From: Bacillota bacterium
GTDB taxonomy: Bacteria > Bacillota > Clostridia > Oscillospirales > Ruminococcaceae
Direction of reading: 5' to 3'
NCBI GenBank assembly: GCA_023396215.1
Contig: JAEWWW010000090.1
Coordinates: 1 to 35,253, forward strand
Length of the DNA: 35,253 nt
Under the pieces are notes generated by a model. It made no database searches and was not told the DNA's origin. It worked only from the letters and a program-made list of their open reading frames with translations. This document shows positions 7,342-14,403 of this stretch, in pieces. The position numbers were made by a program, and so were the translations under genes. Position 1 is the first letter of the stretch, and each line of letters starts with the position of its first letter.

Positions 7342-8193
7342 ATGATGACCGAATGTCAATGGACGATGGGAACCAACCATTTTGAGCTGCCCCGTTACAT
7401 AAGAGAAACGGTATTTATGCAGGAGCAGGGCTTCGATTGCGAGTTTGACGCAACCGACAGCTCTGCTCTGCATCTGTCACTGCTGGTGGACGCAAAGCCC
7501 GCCGGCTGCGCCCGCCTTTACCGCATGGAGGACGACCTCTTTGCCGTGGGGCGGGTGGCGCTGCTGCCCGGCTTTCGGGGGCTGGGGCTGGGCCGCATAT
7601 TGATGGAGGAAACCGAAGCCAAGGCCGCGTGGCTGGGCGCTGGCCGCACCGGCCTGAGCGCGCAGGTGCAGGCCTCCGGCTTCTACCGCCAGTTGGGCTA
7701 TCTGCCCGCGGGCGAAGAATATCTGGACGAGCACTGCCCCCATATCTGGATGGAAAAACCGCTGCCCGCCCTGCCCTTGGGGCTGGAATGGGCTCTGCCG
7801 GGGGGCGATATCACCCCCGCTTTGCAGGTGCGGCAAGCGGTGTTTGGCGGCGAATTGGGCTTTTCCGAAGCCCCCGACCCGGCGGATGACGCCAGCCACA
7901 CCCTGCTGCTTACACAGGGCGGCCTGCCGGTGGGCTGCGGGCGGGTGACTCCCCTGGAGGATGGGTTTAAGCTGGGCAAAATTGCGCTGCTGCCCCGGCT
8001 GCGGGGGCAGGGCGCAGGCGAGCGCCTGATGGAAAATCTGGAGTTTAAGGCGCTGGAGCTTGGGGCCGCCCAGGTGTTTTTATGGGCGCGGCTGCCCGCC
8101 GAGGGCTTCTATCAGCGCATGGGCTACCACCCCGAGGGCGAAACCTTCATGGTGGATGGGATGCCACATATCAAAGTGGTCAAAGACCTGTAG
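7342..8193 (+). CDS. Tandem two-domain GNAT acetyltransferase (YjcF/ElaA-like)
   Basis: Predicted acetyl-CoA-dependent N-acetyltransferase of 283 residues made of two homologous GNAT domains (about 5-138 and 148-283). Domain 1 has IRETVFMQEQG, the acetyl-CoA loop RVALLPGFRGLGLGRILM, and AQVQASGFYRQLGY with a terminal PHIWM. Domain 2 repeats these as VRQAVFGGELG, KIALLPRLRGQGAGERLM, ARLPAEGFYQRMGY and PHIKV. This layout is the YjcF type. In domain 2 the EQG motif has drifted to GELG and AQ to AR, so it may have lost activity or changed substrate. The start at 7342 follows GGGAGGA; ATG at 7345 is also possible. The substrate is unknown. Confidence 0.9.
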   Translation: MMTECQWTMGTNHFELPRYIRETVFMQEQGFDCEFDATDSSALHLSLLVDAKPAGCARLYRMEDDLFAVGRVALLPGFRGLGLGRILMEETEAKAAWLGAGRTGLSAQVQASGFYRQLGYLPAGEEYLDEHCPHIWMEKPLPALPLGLEWALPGGDITPALQVRQAVFGGELGFSEAPDPADDASHTLLLTQGGLPVGCGRVTPLEDGFKLGKIALLPRLRGQGAGERLMENLEFKALELGAAQVFLWARLPAEGFYQRMGYHPEGETFMVDGMPHIKVVKDL

Positions 8194-8291
8194 GGCAGCA
8201 ATCTGGGCCTCCGCAAATCGGTCTTTGGACGGGAGCCGCCCAGCGTGGTGCCCGGATAAGACATAGACGCAAGATTAAAAGTCAGAGCCAA

Positions 8292-8325
8292 TAAGGGGCC
8301 GCCGACTGCTGTCGGCGGCCCCTTA
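8292..8325. terminator. Bidirectional hairpin between convergent genes
   Basis: A perfect 15-bp stem with a 4-nt loop, TAAGGGGCCGCCGAC pairing with its complement, ending in TTA on both strands. It sits between the plus-strand GNAT gene and the minus-strand acyltransferase-like gene, as a shared terminator would. Confidence 0.75.
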
Positions 8326-8413
8326 AGCATATCAAAAAGCAGACGGCAAAAAAAGTAAGCAAAACTGCTACGGCATTGCACAATTCGGCGGCTTTTTCTC
8401 CGGCCTGAACGCT

Positions 8414-9172
8414 TTACTTCACCAGCCTGAACCAAAGCCAGAGCAGGCTGTAAACCACCGGCTGGTGCAGCAGGTAGATGAGCAGCGTATGCCGCCCCAC
8501 CGCCGCCAGCCAGCCCCAATGGGGGGTGTAGATGCAGGCGGGAGCCCTGCCCTCCCGCACCGGCAGCCCCAGATAGGCCCCCGCAAAAAACAGAAAGGCC
8601 CAGGGCAAAAGGGGGTAGTAGTCGGGCGAGGAGAAGTCGGGGCGGCAGAAGCCCAAGGCAAGCCCCCAGTTGGTTGTGGTGAGTGGGATGGGCAGCAGCA
8701 GCGAAAAGGGCGGCAACCCCACCAGCCCCGCCGGAATGTAATAGGTCAGGGCAAAGAGCACCAGAAGAATTGCCGCGGCAGGCAGCGGCCGCAGGGCGTC
8801 CAATGCGCGGTGCAGCAGCCCGTAAAGCAGCATACAGCTGCCCAGCAGATGCAAAATGCCAAAGTAGATAGGCTGGTCGAGGGCCAGCACCAGCGTCGCC
8901 AGCGTCATTACGCCCCCCAGCGCCAGCGTGATAAGCCCCCGCTTTAAATTGTTTCTTGAAAAGCGGCAGGCCATGCCCGATATGATGATAAACACCCCTG
9001 CAAATAGCGGCTGAAGCAGCTTCACCAGCGGCCAGTGCAGGGCGGCGACCGGCCTGTTAAACAGGTAGTGCAGGTCATAGGCGGCATGATAGGCCACCAT
9101 GAGCAAAATGGAAAGCCCCCGCAGCTCGTCCAGCAGGGCCACCCGGTTGGTTTTGCCGTTGATTTTTTTCAC
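8414..9172 (-). CDS. Membrane protein with heparan-glucosaminide acetyltransferase-like (DUF1624) domain
   Basis: An integral membrane protein of 252 residues with about seven or eight hydrophobic segments. The N-terminal motif LDELRGLSILLMVAYHAAYD is the hallmark of the HGSNAT/DUF1624 group, which resembles acyltransferase-3 proteins. Such proteins are thought to move acyl groups onto sugars across the membrane; the substrate here is unknown. The GTG at 9172 follows GGGGGA with 6 nt spacing. A TTG at 9199 extends the frame but has no good site. It is convergent with the GNAT gene and lies downstream of secG, whose terminator separates them. Confidence 0.85.
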   Translation of the reverse strand: MKKINGKTNRVALLDELRGLSILLMVAYHAAYDLHYLFNRPVAALHWPLVKLLQPLFAGVFIIISGMACRFSRNNLKRGLITLALGGVMTLATLVLALDQPIYFGILHLLGSCMLLYGLLHRALDALRPLPAAAILLVLFALTYYIPAGLVGLPPFSLLLPIPLTTTNWGLALGFCRPDFSSPDYYPLLPWAFLFFAGAYLGLPVREGRAPACIYTPHWGWLAAVGRHTLLIYLLHQPVVYSLLWLWFRLVK

Positions 9173-9303
9173 GCCGTTCCCCCTTTTCAGGCGGAGCAAC
9201 CGCCCAAGGGCGTTTCTGGAAATGCCCTAAAAGGAGTATGGCACGGCGGCGGCAGGATAAACACCGCCTGCAAAAAACACGGTCAGGCAGGCTTTTACGC
9301 AAC

Positions 9304-9335
9304 AAAAAAGAGGGCGCAGTGTGACCTGCTCCCTC
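9304..9335 (-). terminator. Terminator of secG
   Basis: On the minus strand GAGGG...CCCTC (9331-9335 with 9310-9314), with an inner CAG/CTG pairing, is followed by a run of six T. It lies 25 bp after the secG stop codon. Confidence 0.75.
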
Positions 9336-9359
9336 CTGTGAAAGGCTGCATATATTCGC

Positions 9360-9605
9360 TTAAAGATAGGCTTCGAGGGCGTAAACGGCCACGGTCAGCA
9401 CAAAAAACAGGATACCGGCATATTTGGTGTATCTGGCCAACATCGCATCCATCGTTCTGGAGCTGTTTTTGCCAAAGAAGGATTCAGACCCGCCGCTCAA
9501 ACCGCTCAGGCCGTTGCCTTTGGATTCCTGCAGCATGGTGAAAACCACAATCAGCACGCTGGTGATAATCATAAGAACTGCGCCTATTACCTCTAATATG
9601 CCCAT
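9360..9605 (-). CDS. secG: Protein translocase subunit SecG
   Basis: Small accessory subunit of the SecYEG channel, stimulating protein export. It has 81 residues, the usual length. Two hydrophobic segments (about 3-25 and 60-80) flank a polar loop with the family pattern MLQESKGNGLSGLSGGSESFFGK. The start at 9605 follows GGAGG with 8-9 nt spacing; the frame continues upstream to 9710 without support. It has its own promoter and terminator and appears monocistronic. Confidence 0.95.
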   Translation of the reverse strand: MGILEVIGAVLMIITSVLIVVFTMLQESKGNGLSGLSGGSESFFGKNSSRTMDAMLARYTKYAGILFFVLTVAVYALEAYL

Positions 9606-9643
9606 ACCGGTAAACCTCCGATTCATTTCACATTGACTAAGTA

Positions 9644-9672
9644 ATGATACCACAAAGCGTTTTTTTTTGCAA
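9644..9672 (-). promoter_or_regulatory. Sigma-A promoter of secG
   Basis: TTGCAA (9667-9672), a 17-bp spacer and TATCAT (9644-9649), about 40 bp upstream of the start codon. Confidence 0.7.
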
Positions 9673-9721
9673 CTATTATTTTCCGTGCTTCGGGCTGTAT
9701 AGAATATCACGCCGCGGCATA

Positions 9722-9830
9722 AGATAATAGCGGTTCACACATTTCATAAATCAACTGCGTTTGCTTAGATAAAATGGTTATGCTGTGGACCACGAGCCGG
9801 TCGGGAAAATATCCCACCGGCTCATTTTAA
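9722..9830 (+). ncRNA. Family-W structured unit, copy A (candidate small RNA)
   Basis: The unit starts with ATAATAGCGGTTCACACATT. An outer stem pairs GCGGTTCACA (9730-9739) with TGTGGACCAC (9784-9793). A terminator hairpin follows directly, GAGCCGGT (9794-9801) with ACCGGCTC (9816-9823) and then ATTTTAA. A second copy lies at 9997-10096. No reading frame with a ribosome binding site was found inside. A convincing promoter is missing, although GATAAT at 9723-9728 could be a -10. It may be a small RNA or the remains of a toxin-antitoxin-type locus. Confidence 0.45.
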
Positions 9831-9860
9831 TGAGCCAAACGCTGTTTTTAATACTTATCA

Positions 9861-9930
9861 GCCTGTCAAAAAAACGGACATGTAATATGTGTCGCGCAGG
9901 ACACGAAGTCCCCCTTGTGGAGGGTGGCAA
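9861..9930 (-). repeat. Family-Z repeat, internally deleted inverted copy
   Basis: Read on the minus strand it begins TTGCCACCCTCCACAAGGGG, continues to the conserved GACTTCGTGTCCTG, then jumps to ACATGTCCG and the right end TTTTTTTGACAGGC. The middle of the element, present in the copies at 6276 and 33268, is missing. It lies between the two family-W units. Confidence 0.75.
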
Positions 9931-9996
9931 TTTTTCAACACCCTAACTAGTATTTGCCACGCCAAGGGCGGTATAGCTCTTCTGAGGGGTGGTTAT

Positions 9997-10096
9997 GATA
10001 ATAGTGGTTCCCACATTGAGGCTATAAGCAGAAACGCTTTGCGCAGTGCTGAGAACCACGAGCCGAGCAGGAGACTGTCCTACCGGCTCATTTTTA
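9997..10096 (+). ncRNA. Family-W structured unit, copy B (candidate small RNA)
   Basis: Same layout as copy A: ATAATAGTGGTTCCCACATT, an outer stem GTGGTTC (10004-10010) with GAACCAC (10053-10059), then a terminator hairpin GAGCCG/CGGCTC (10060-10065, 10084-10089) with inner AGGA/TCCT, ending ATTTTTATG. The stems are kept although the loop sequences differ from copy A. It points toward the stop codon of the minus-strand GNAT gene at 10125. Confidence 0.45.
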
Positions 10097-10124
10097 TGCG
10101 CGTTTTGCCGCAGAGCGGGGGCGC

Positions 10125-10649
10125 TTACTCCTTCACCAGAGCGTACAGCTTCATATCGATGATCGCCCCGTTTTTGACGGCATTTTTCCGCATAACCCCT
10201 TCCAGCGTGAAGCCGGCCTTTTCAAGAATGCGGCAGGAAGCGGCGTTGTGGGCATAAGGCTCGGCAAAAACCCGGATGATGTCGGTATTCGTAAAGGTAT
10301 ATTCGCAGGCCTGCCGGATGGCCTCGGTGCCGTATCCCCTGCCCCAATAGGGCTCGGCGATGTAATAGCCCATCTCGGCGGTGCGGGCGTGGACATTCTC
10401 TTTGCGGTGAACCCCGATGCAGCCAATCGCCCGGTCGTCAAGGGTGATGGCAAAGATGAGGTTTTTCTCGGTGCCGGCCTGCAGCACGCTCTGGATATAG
10501 TCCTCGGCATCCTTCACCGTATAGGGGTAGGGCAGGCCGTCCCGCAGGTTATCCTGCACCCTTTTGTTGTTGATTGCCGCCGATAAATCCCCGGCGTCGC
10601 TCATCCTCCACGGGCGTATTTTGCAGCTCTGCTTTGCTTCCTTAGACAA
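10125..10649 (-). CDS. RimJ/RimL-type GNAT acetyltransferase
   Basis: Acetyl-CoA-dependent N-acetyltransferase of about 174 residues of the RimJ/RimL group. These acetylate protein N-termini or small amines; the substrate here is not evident. Visible features are RPWRMSDAGDLSAAINN at the N-terminus, the acetyl-CoA loop EPYWGRGYGTEAIRQACEY and the family end ASCRILEKAGFTLEGVMRKNA. The TTG at 10649 is chosen because GGAGGGG lies 6 nt upstream; a TTG at 10667 lies before that site. It follows rlmH (stop at 10706) on the same strand and may share its transcript. Confidence 0.88.
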   Translation of the reverse strand: MSKEAKQSCKIRPWRMSDAGDLSAAINNKRVQDNLRDGLPYPYTVKDAEDYIQSVLQAGTEKNLIFAITLDDRAIGCIGVHRKENVHARTAEMGYYIAEPYWGRGYGTEAIRQACEYTFTNTDIIRVFAEPYAHNAASCRILEKAGFTLEGVMRKNAVKNGAIIDMKLYALVKE

Positions 10650-10705
10650 ATCAAACCCCTCCTCCAATCGGTGTGTGGGTTGACCGGCTCCCGGTCGGCC
10701 TATTT

Positions 10706-11188
10706 TTATTTATGGTATTTTGTACCGCCGCTGATGCTCATGGCGCGGTAAATCTGCTCCAGCAGCATCACGCGGGCCAACTGGTGTGGAAAGGTCATGG
10801 GCGACATCGACAGCCTCAGGTCGGCCCGCGACTTGATCCCCTGCCACAGGCCGTGGGAGCCGCCGATGATAAAGGTCAGGTGGCTGCTGCCCCCCTGCGC
10901 CAACGCCTCGATGCGCCGGGCCAGTTGCGGCGAGGAAAGGGTGTTGCCCTCGATGCACAGGACGGCCACAAAGCTGCCGCCGGGTATCTTTTGCAGCAGC
11001 GCCGTCCCCTCGGCGGCAAGCCCCGCCTCTATCTGTGCGTCGGAGGGGTTCTGGGGCAGGCGGTGCTCCTCCACCTCGACGATCTGCAGCTTGCAAAAAG
11101 CCCCCAGCCGTTTGGCATATTCGGCGCAGGCCTCCCGCAAATAGCTTTCCTTCAGGCGGCCCACCGCCAGCAGCGTAACGCCCAGCAT
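10706..11188 (-). CDS. rlmH: 23S rRNA (pseudouridine-1915-N3)-methyltransferase RlmH
   Basis: SPOUT-class methyltransferase that methylates pseudouridine 1915 in helix 69 of assembled 70S ribosomes, using S-adenosylmethionine. It has 160 residues, the usual size. The knot signature FIIGGSHGLWQGI is present and the C-terminus SISGGTKYHK is the conserved end of the family. The start at 11188 follows GGCGGT. It lies 62 bp downstream of walJ; in many Firmicutes rlmH is close to the walRK-walJ region, which fits. Confidence 0.96.
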   Translation of the reverse strand: MLGVTLLAVGRLKESYLREACAEYAKRLGAFCKLQIVEVEEHRLPQNPSDAQIEAGLAAEGTALLQKIPGGSFVAVLCIEGNTLSSPQLARRIEALAQGGSSHLTFIIGGSHGLWQGIKSRADLRLSMSPMTFPHQLARVMLLEQIYRAMSISGGTKYHK

Positions 11189-11250
11189 CCGCGCACCGCC
11201 TTTCTTCAAAAGTTTTTTCGCTCCGCCCTTGGCCGGAGAAAAAGCCAACA

Positions 11251-12039
11251 TTACAGCAGGATAATCTCCGAGGGCTGGCTGCGCCGCGCCACCTGCAGGA
11301 TATAATCGACCCCTTCGCGGCAGCCCGCGGCCTCCAGCGCGCTGAGCACCGTTTGGCGGGCCAGCATGGGCAGGTTATTTTGCTGGCTGAGGTGCCCCAG
11401 CACAAATCGGGTGGTGCCCCCCTCTATCAGCCGCTGCACCTGTGCGCAGCAATCCTCGTTGGAAAGGTGCCCGTTGGGCGACTTGATGCGCCGCTTGAGG
11501 TAGTAGGGATAGGGGCCGCAGGCCAGCATCCCTTCGTCGTAGTTGGATTCCAGCAGTACCAGATCGCAGGTTGAAAGGGCGGCGTCCACCTGCGGGGGGA
11601 CATGGCCAAGGTCGGTGGCGACGCCGATTTTGCGCCCGTCGCCGGTATGTACCACGAAGCCCAGCGTTTCGGCTCCATCGTGGGGGGTGGCAAAGGGGGT
11701 GACCTCCATGCCGCCTATCCGGGTGGGGGCCGTAATCTCCACCAGCCGGGCGTCGGCCGGAACCAGCCCGTTTGCAATCAGATAATGCAGCGTCCCCTCC
11801 GAGGCATAGACCGGCACCTTCAGGTGCTTGAGCAGCACCTTTAGCCCTCTGATATGGTCGATATGCTCGTGGGTCAGCAGAATGCCCTGCACCTCTTCTC
11901 TATCCAACTGGCACTCCTGCATGGCGGTGAGGATGCGCTTGCAGCTTACCCCGGCATCCACCAGCACCGCCGTGCCGCCGCTTGCTATGTAGGTACAGTT
12001 GCCGCTCGAGCCGCTGTACAATGCACAAAATTTTGCCAT
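11251..12039 (-). CDS. walJ: MBL-fold metallohydrolase WalJ/YycJ
   Basis: Metallo-beta-lactamase-fold protein of the WalJ/YycJ family, a probable nuclease or phosphodiesterase linked to cell division and wall homeostasis in Firmicutes. It has 262 residues. The N-terminus CALYSGSSGNCTYI is characteristic of the family, and the metal motif LLTHEHIDHIRGL (HxHxDH) is intact. Further ligands sit in TPHDGAE and VLGHLS. The start at 12039 has a GGCAGGG site 6 nt upstream; the frame extends to 12132 without support. No walR or walK is in the window. The exact substrate is unknown. Confidence 0.92.
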   Translation of the reverse strand: MAKFCALYSGSSGNCTYIASGGTAVLVDAGVSCKRILTAMQECQLDREEVQGILLTHEHIDHIRGLKVLLKHLKVPVYASEGTLHYLIANGLVPADARLVEITAPTRIGGMEVTPFATPHDGAETLGFVVHTGDGRKIGVATDLGHVPPQVDAALSTCDLVLLESNYDEGMLACGPYPYYLKRRIKSPNGHLSNEDCCAQVQRLIEGGTTRFVLGHLSQQNNLPMLARQTVLSALEAAGCREGVDYILQVARRSQPSEIILL

Positions 12040-12173
12040 TTTTTGCCCTGCCTTTTCCTGTCGCCCTGCCTTGTTGCGGGTCATATTCAGCCGCCTCAGC
12101 GGCAAAGCCTCTTTGCGGGAGCGGCTGCTCAAACCGGCCTCATGCTCCCCTTTGTGCCGCCTGCCAGCTTATG

Positions 12174-12210
12174 AAAAAAGATTGCCGCGGCCCAACCAGC
12201 CCCGGCAATC
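12174..12210 (-). terminator. Intrinsic terminator of the murA transcript
   Basis: GATTGCCG and CGGCAATC form the stem (12180-12187 with 12203-12210), followed on the minus strand by six T. It lies between family-Y element 1 and walJ and separates the two transcription units. Confidence 0.85.
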
Positions 12211-12227
12211 CGCAATCTTCTTTATTT

Positions 12228-12389
12228 AGGGCGTTTCTGAAAATGGAAAACCGCCGGATAATTTGCTGAAAGCAAGCGGATGCAAGGAAAAAAGCGCAGG
12301 AATACTTCATGTATTCCGAGCATTTTTAACACAGCAGACGCTGTTTTCAGTAGAATTTGCGGGGAGTTTAGAGTTTTCAGAAAGCCCCT
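12228..12389 (+). repeat. Family-Y fold-back element, copy 1 (162 bp)
   Basis: The ends are AGGGCGTTTCTGAAAA and TTTTCAGAAAGCCCCT, imperfect inverted repeats. The exact centre is an apex hairpin, GGAATAC (12299-12305), loop TTCAT, GTATTCC (12311-12317). The arms in between are also partly complementary, so the whole unit can fold into one long hairpin. It lies 25 bp downstream of the murA stop codon. Copy 2 is at 13993-14154. Confidence 0.9.
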
Positions 12390-12413
12390 GGTCGATAACA
12401 GCCGCTCGGCATT

Positions 12414-13697
12414 TTAGAGGGCTTTGGGAATTTCTTCTTCGGGTATCACCTGACGAATGATAGACGCGCCCAGACCCTCAAACTTCGCGACCAGATTTTC
12501 ATAGCCCCGCTCGATATGCTCGATATCCTCAAGCTCGGTAACGCCGTCGGCGGTGAGAGCTGCGATAAGCAGCGCCGCCCCGGCCCGCAGGTCGGTGGCC
12601 TTCACCGGCGCGCCGGTAAGCTGTGTGGGGCCTTCCACCACCGCAACCTTGCCGTCCACCTGAATGTTGGCCCCAAGGCGGATAAGCTCATCCACATAGC
12701 GGAAGCGGTTATCCCAAACGCCCTCGGTGACAATGCTTGTCCCCTCAGCCTGGGTGAGCATAGCGGTAATCTGGGGCTGCATGTCGGTGGGGAAACCGGG
12801 ATGCGGCATGGTTTTTACATTTACCTTGGTCAGCGGGCCGCTGCGGGTAACCCGCACCGCGTCGTCGTATACCATGACCTCGGCCCCCGCCAGCTCCAGC
12901 TTGGCGGTTATGGATTCAAGATGTTTGGGAATAATATTCTTGACCAGCACGTCGCCGCCGGTGGCCGCAGCAGCCACCATATAGGTTCCAGCTTCAATCT
13001 GGTCGGGGATAATCGAGTAGCTTGCGCCGTGCATCATATCAACGCCGTAAATTTTAATTACGTCGGTGCCCGCGCCTCTTACGTCGGCCCCCATGGTGTT
13101 AAGAAAGTTGGCAAGGTCGACAATGTGCGGCTCCTTAGCGGCGTTTTCAATCACGGTCAGGCCGGTTGCACGAACAGCAGCCAGCATGATGTTGATGGTG
13201 GCGCCCACCGAGACCACATCAAAATAGATATGCGCGCCGGTGAGCTTTTCAGCCTGGGCGTTAATCATACCGCGGTCGATAGAAACCTGCGCACCCATGG
13301 CCTCAAAGCCCTTGATGTGCTGGTCGATGGGCCGTACGCCAAAATGGCAGCCACCCGGCATCGAAACACTGGCGCGGCTGCACCGCCCCAGCAAAGAACC
13401 CAAAAAGTAATAAGAAGCCCGCAAATACCGTGCCATCTCGTAGGGCACCGTCGGCTCGGTGAGGTTGGTGGTGTCAATCTCTACCGTGCGTTTGTTGAGC
13501 AGCTTGACCTCTGCGCCAAGCTCCCGGAGGATATGAAACAGGGCGGTTACATCGCTGATGTTGGGAATATTCTCTATCACACAGCGGCCGCGGGCCAAAA
13601 TGGTAGCGGGGATGATGGCCACCACCGCATTTTTAGCACCGCTGATTTCCACCTCTCCGGCTAACCGGACCCCGCCTTTTATCAAAAATTTTTCCAA
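12414..13697 (-). CDS. murA: UDP-N-acetylglucosamine 1-carboxyvinyltransferase
   Basis: First committed step of peptidoglycan synthesis: transfer of enolpyruvate from PEP to UDP-GlcNAc in the cytosol. The 427 residues have the EPSP-synthase-like double fold. ISGAKNA holds the conserved Lys22-Asn23, and MPGGCHFGVRPIDQHIKGF holds the catalytic Cys117, the target of fosfomycin; its presence predicts a sensitive enzyme. The start is TTG at 13697, giving the standard N-terminus MEKFLIKGG; GGGGT upstream is a weak binding site. Its promoter is at 13871-13899 and its terminator at 12174-12210. Whether it is MurA1 or the MurZ paralogue cannot be told without the rest of the genome. Confidence 0.96.
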   Translation of the reverse strand: MEKFLIKGGVRLAGEVEISGAKNAVVAIIPATILARGRCVIENIPNISDVTALFHILRELGAEVKLLNKRTVEIDTTNLTEPTVPYEMARYLRASYYFLGSLLGRCSRASVSMPGGCHFGVRPIDQHIKGFEAMGAQVSIDRGMINAQAEKLTGAHIYFDVVSVGATINIMLAAVRATGLTVIENAAKEPHIVDLANFLNTMGADVRGAGTDVIKIYGVDMMHGASYSIIPDQIEAGTYMVAAAATGGDVLVKNIIPKHLESITAKLELAGAEVMVYDDAVRVTRSGPLTKVNVKTMPHPGFPTDMQPQITAMLTQAEGTSIVTEGVWDNRFRYVDELIRLGANIQVDGKVAVVEGPTQLTGAPVKATDLRAGAALLIAALTADGVTELEDIEHIERGYENLVAKFEGLGASIIRQVIPEEEIPKAL

Positions 13698-13733
13698 AGC
13701 GGCTTACCCCACTCTTCTGTTATTTATCAAAGC

Positions 13734-13758
13734 TTTGCCCATAAAAAGTGTGGGCAAA
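13734..13758 (-). promoter_or_regulatory. Hairpin in the murA leader
   Basis: TTTGCCCA and TGGGCAAA form an 8-bp stem with a 9-nt loop about 37 nt before the start codon, within a leader of about 165 nt. No U-tract follows. It may affect translation or stability of the message; no known riboswitch is recognised. Confidence 0.35.
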
Positions 13759-13870
13759 ATACGTCCCAGTAATCATTTTCGGGGTGCTGTCTGGTCAAAA
13801 ACGCACAAAAAGCATGGTCATTGGGGTTTTGCCACCATCTGACCTTCCCTTGATTTCTTGGTACAAGACT

Positions 13871-13899
13871 ATTATATCACCCAATAAGGCAAATTAAAA
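13871..13899 (-). promoter_or_regulatory. Promoter of murA
   Basis: A consensus TATAAT (13871-13876) with an extended TGA, 17 bp from a weak -35 TTTTAA (13894-13899). Confidence 0.65.
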
Positions 13900-13992
13900 G
13901 TGGAAAAGACTTTTGAGAGCAAAGTAAAATACGCTTTTTTTGTGATTTTTTTCAATTCAATTGTTTTGTATATTGCCCGGCGGGCGGCTGCC

Positions 13993-14154
13993 AGGGCGTT
14001 TCTTAAAACGGAAAACCGCCGGAAAATTTGCTGAAAACAAGTAGCTGCAAGGCCAAAAGCGCAGGAATACTTCATGTGTTCCGAGCATTTTGAACGCAGC
14101 AGATGCTGGTTTCAGTAGAATTTACCAAGAGTTTGGAGTTTTAAGAAAGCCCCT
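13993..14154 (+). repeat. Family-Y fold-back element, copy 2 (162 bp)
   Basis: Same length as copy 1. The ends read AGGGCGTTTCTTAAAA and TTTTAAGAAAGCCCCT. The apex is GGAATAC (14064-14070), TTCAT, GTGTTCC (14076-14082), exactly at the centre. Relative to copy 1 a G-C pair in the terminal arms has become T-A on both sides. It lies between the murA promoter and pyrF. Confidence 0.9.
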
Positions 14155-14209
14155 AAGCAAAAGAGCTGTTTGCGGCCCTGAAACCGGGAGCGCCGCCCCC
14201 GCGAAAGAG

Positions 14210-14375
14210 AAGCCGTAGGGGCGGATAGCATCTTCTCGCCTGCAAAAAACCACCCCGGCCTTCGGCCACCCCTCCAGGGAGGGGAATGGGGCGCGATAGC
14301 CACTCCTGCGGGGTTATGGGTGAGGGGCCGGTGTGGTGACATCGGCCCTTACAGGTATTGTGCTTCCCATAGCAA
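14210..14375. repeat. Palindrome-rich intergenic segment downstream of pyrF
   Basis: The segment holds GTAGGGGCGGATAGC, a GGCC-TTC-GGCC hairpin, CCCCTCC-A-GGGAGGGG and a GGGCCG...CGGCCC stem. It resembles the short palindromic intergenic repeats common in gut Firmicutes, a resemblance I can state only from general knowledge. No coding frame is convincing in 14156-14403. Confidence 0.4.
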
Positions 14376-14403
14376 AATTCGCAGGCTCCGGGCGCTCCCT
14401 CAA

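Noticed and set aside
9207..9226. GGGCGTTTC and its near-complement, possibly a remnant of a family-Y end
   Set aside because: Only about 10 bases match the family-Y terminus and the rest of the element is absent, so chance is a fair explanation.
9606..10124. tRNA or short toxin gene in the repeat-filled gap after secG
   Set aside because: No cloverleaf could be drawn, and the short plus-strand frames (for example one starting at 9644) lack ribosome binding sites.
10682..10705. Hairpin GACCGG-CTC-CCGGTC with a plus-strand T-tract between rlmH and the GNAT gene, possibly a third family-W unit
   Set aside because: The outer stem and the conserved ATAATAG start are missing, and the stem is only 6 bp.
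13872..14403. Insertion sequence between pyrF and murA
   Set aside because: Inverted ends are present, but the 162-bp element is too short for a transposase and none lies nearby.
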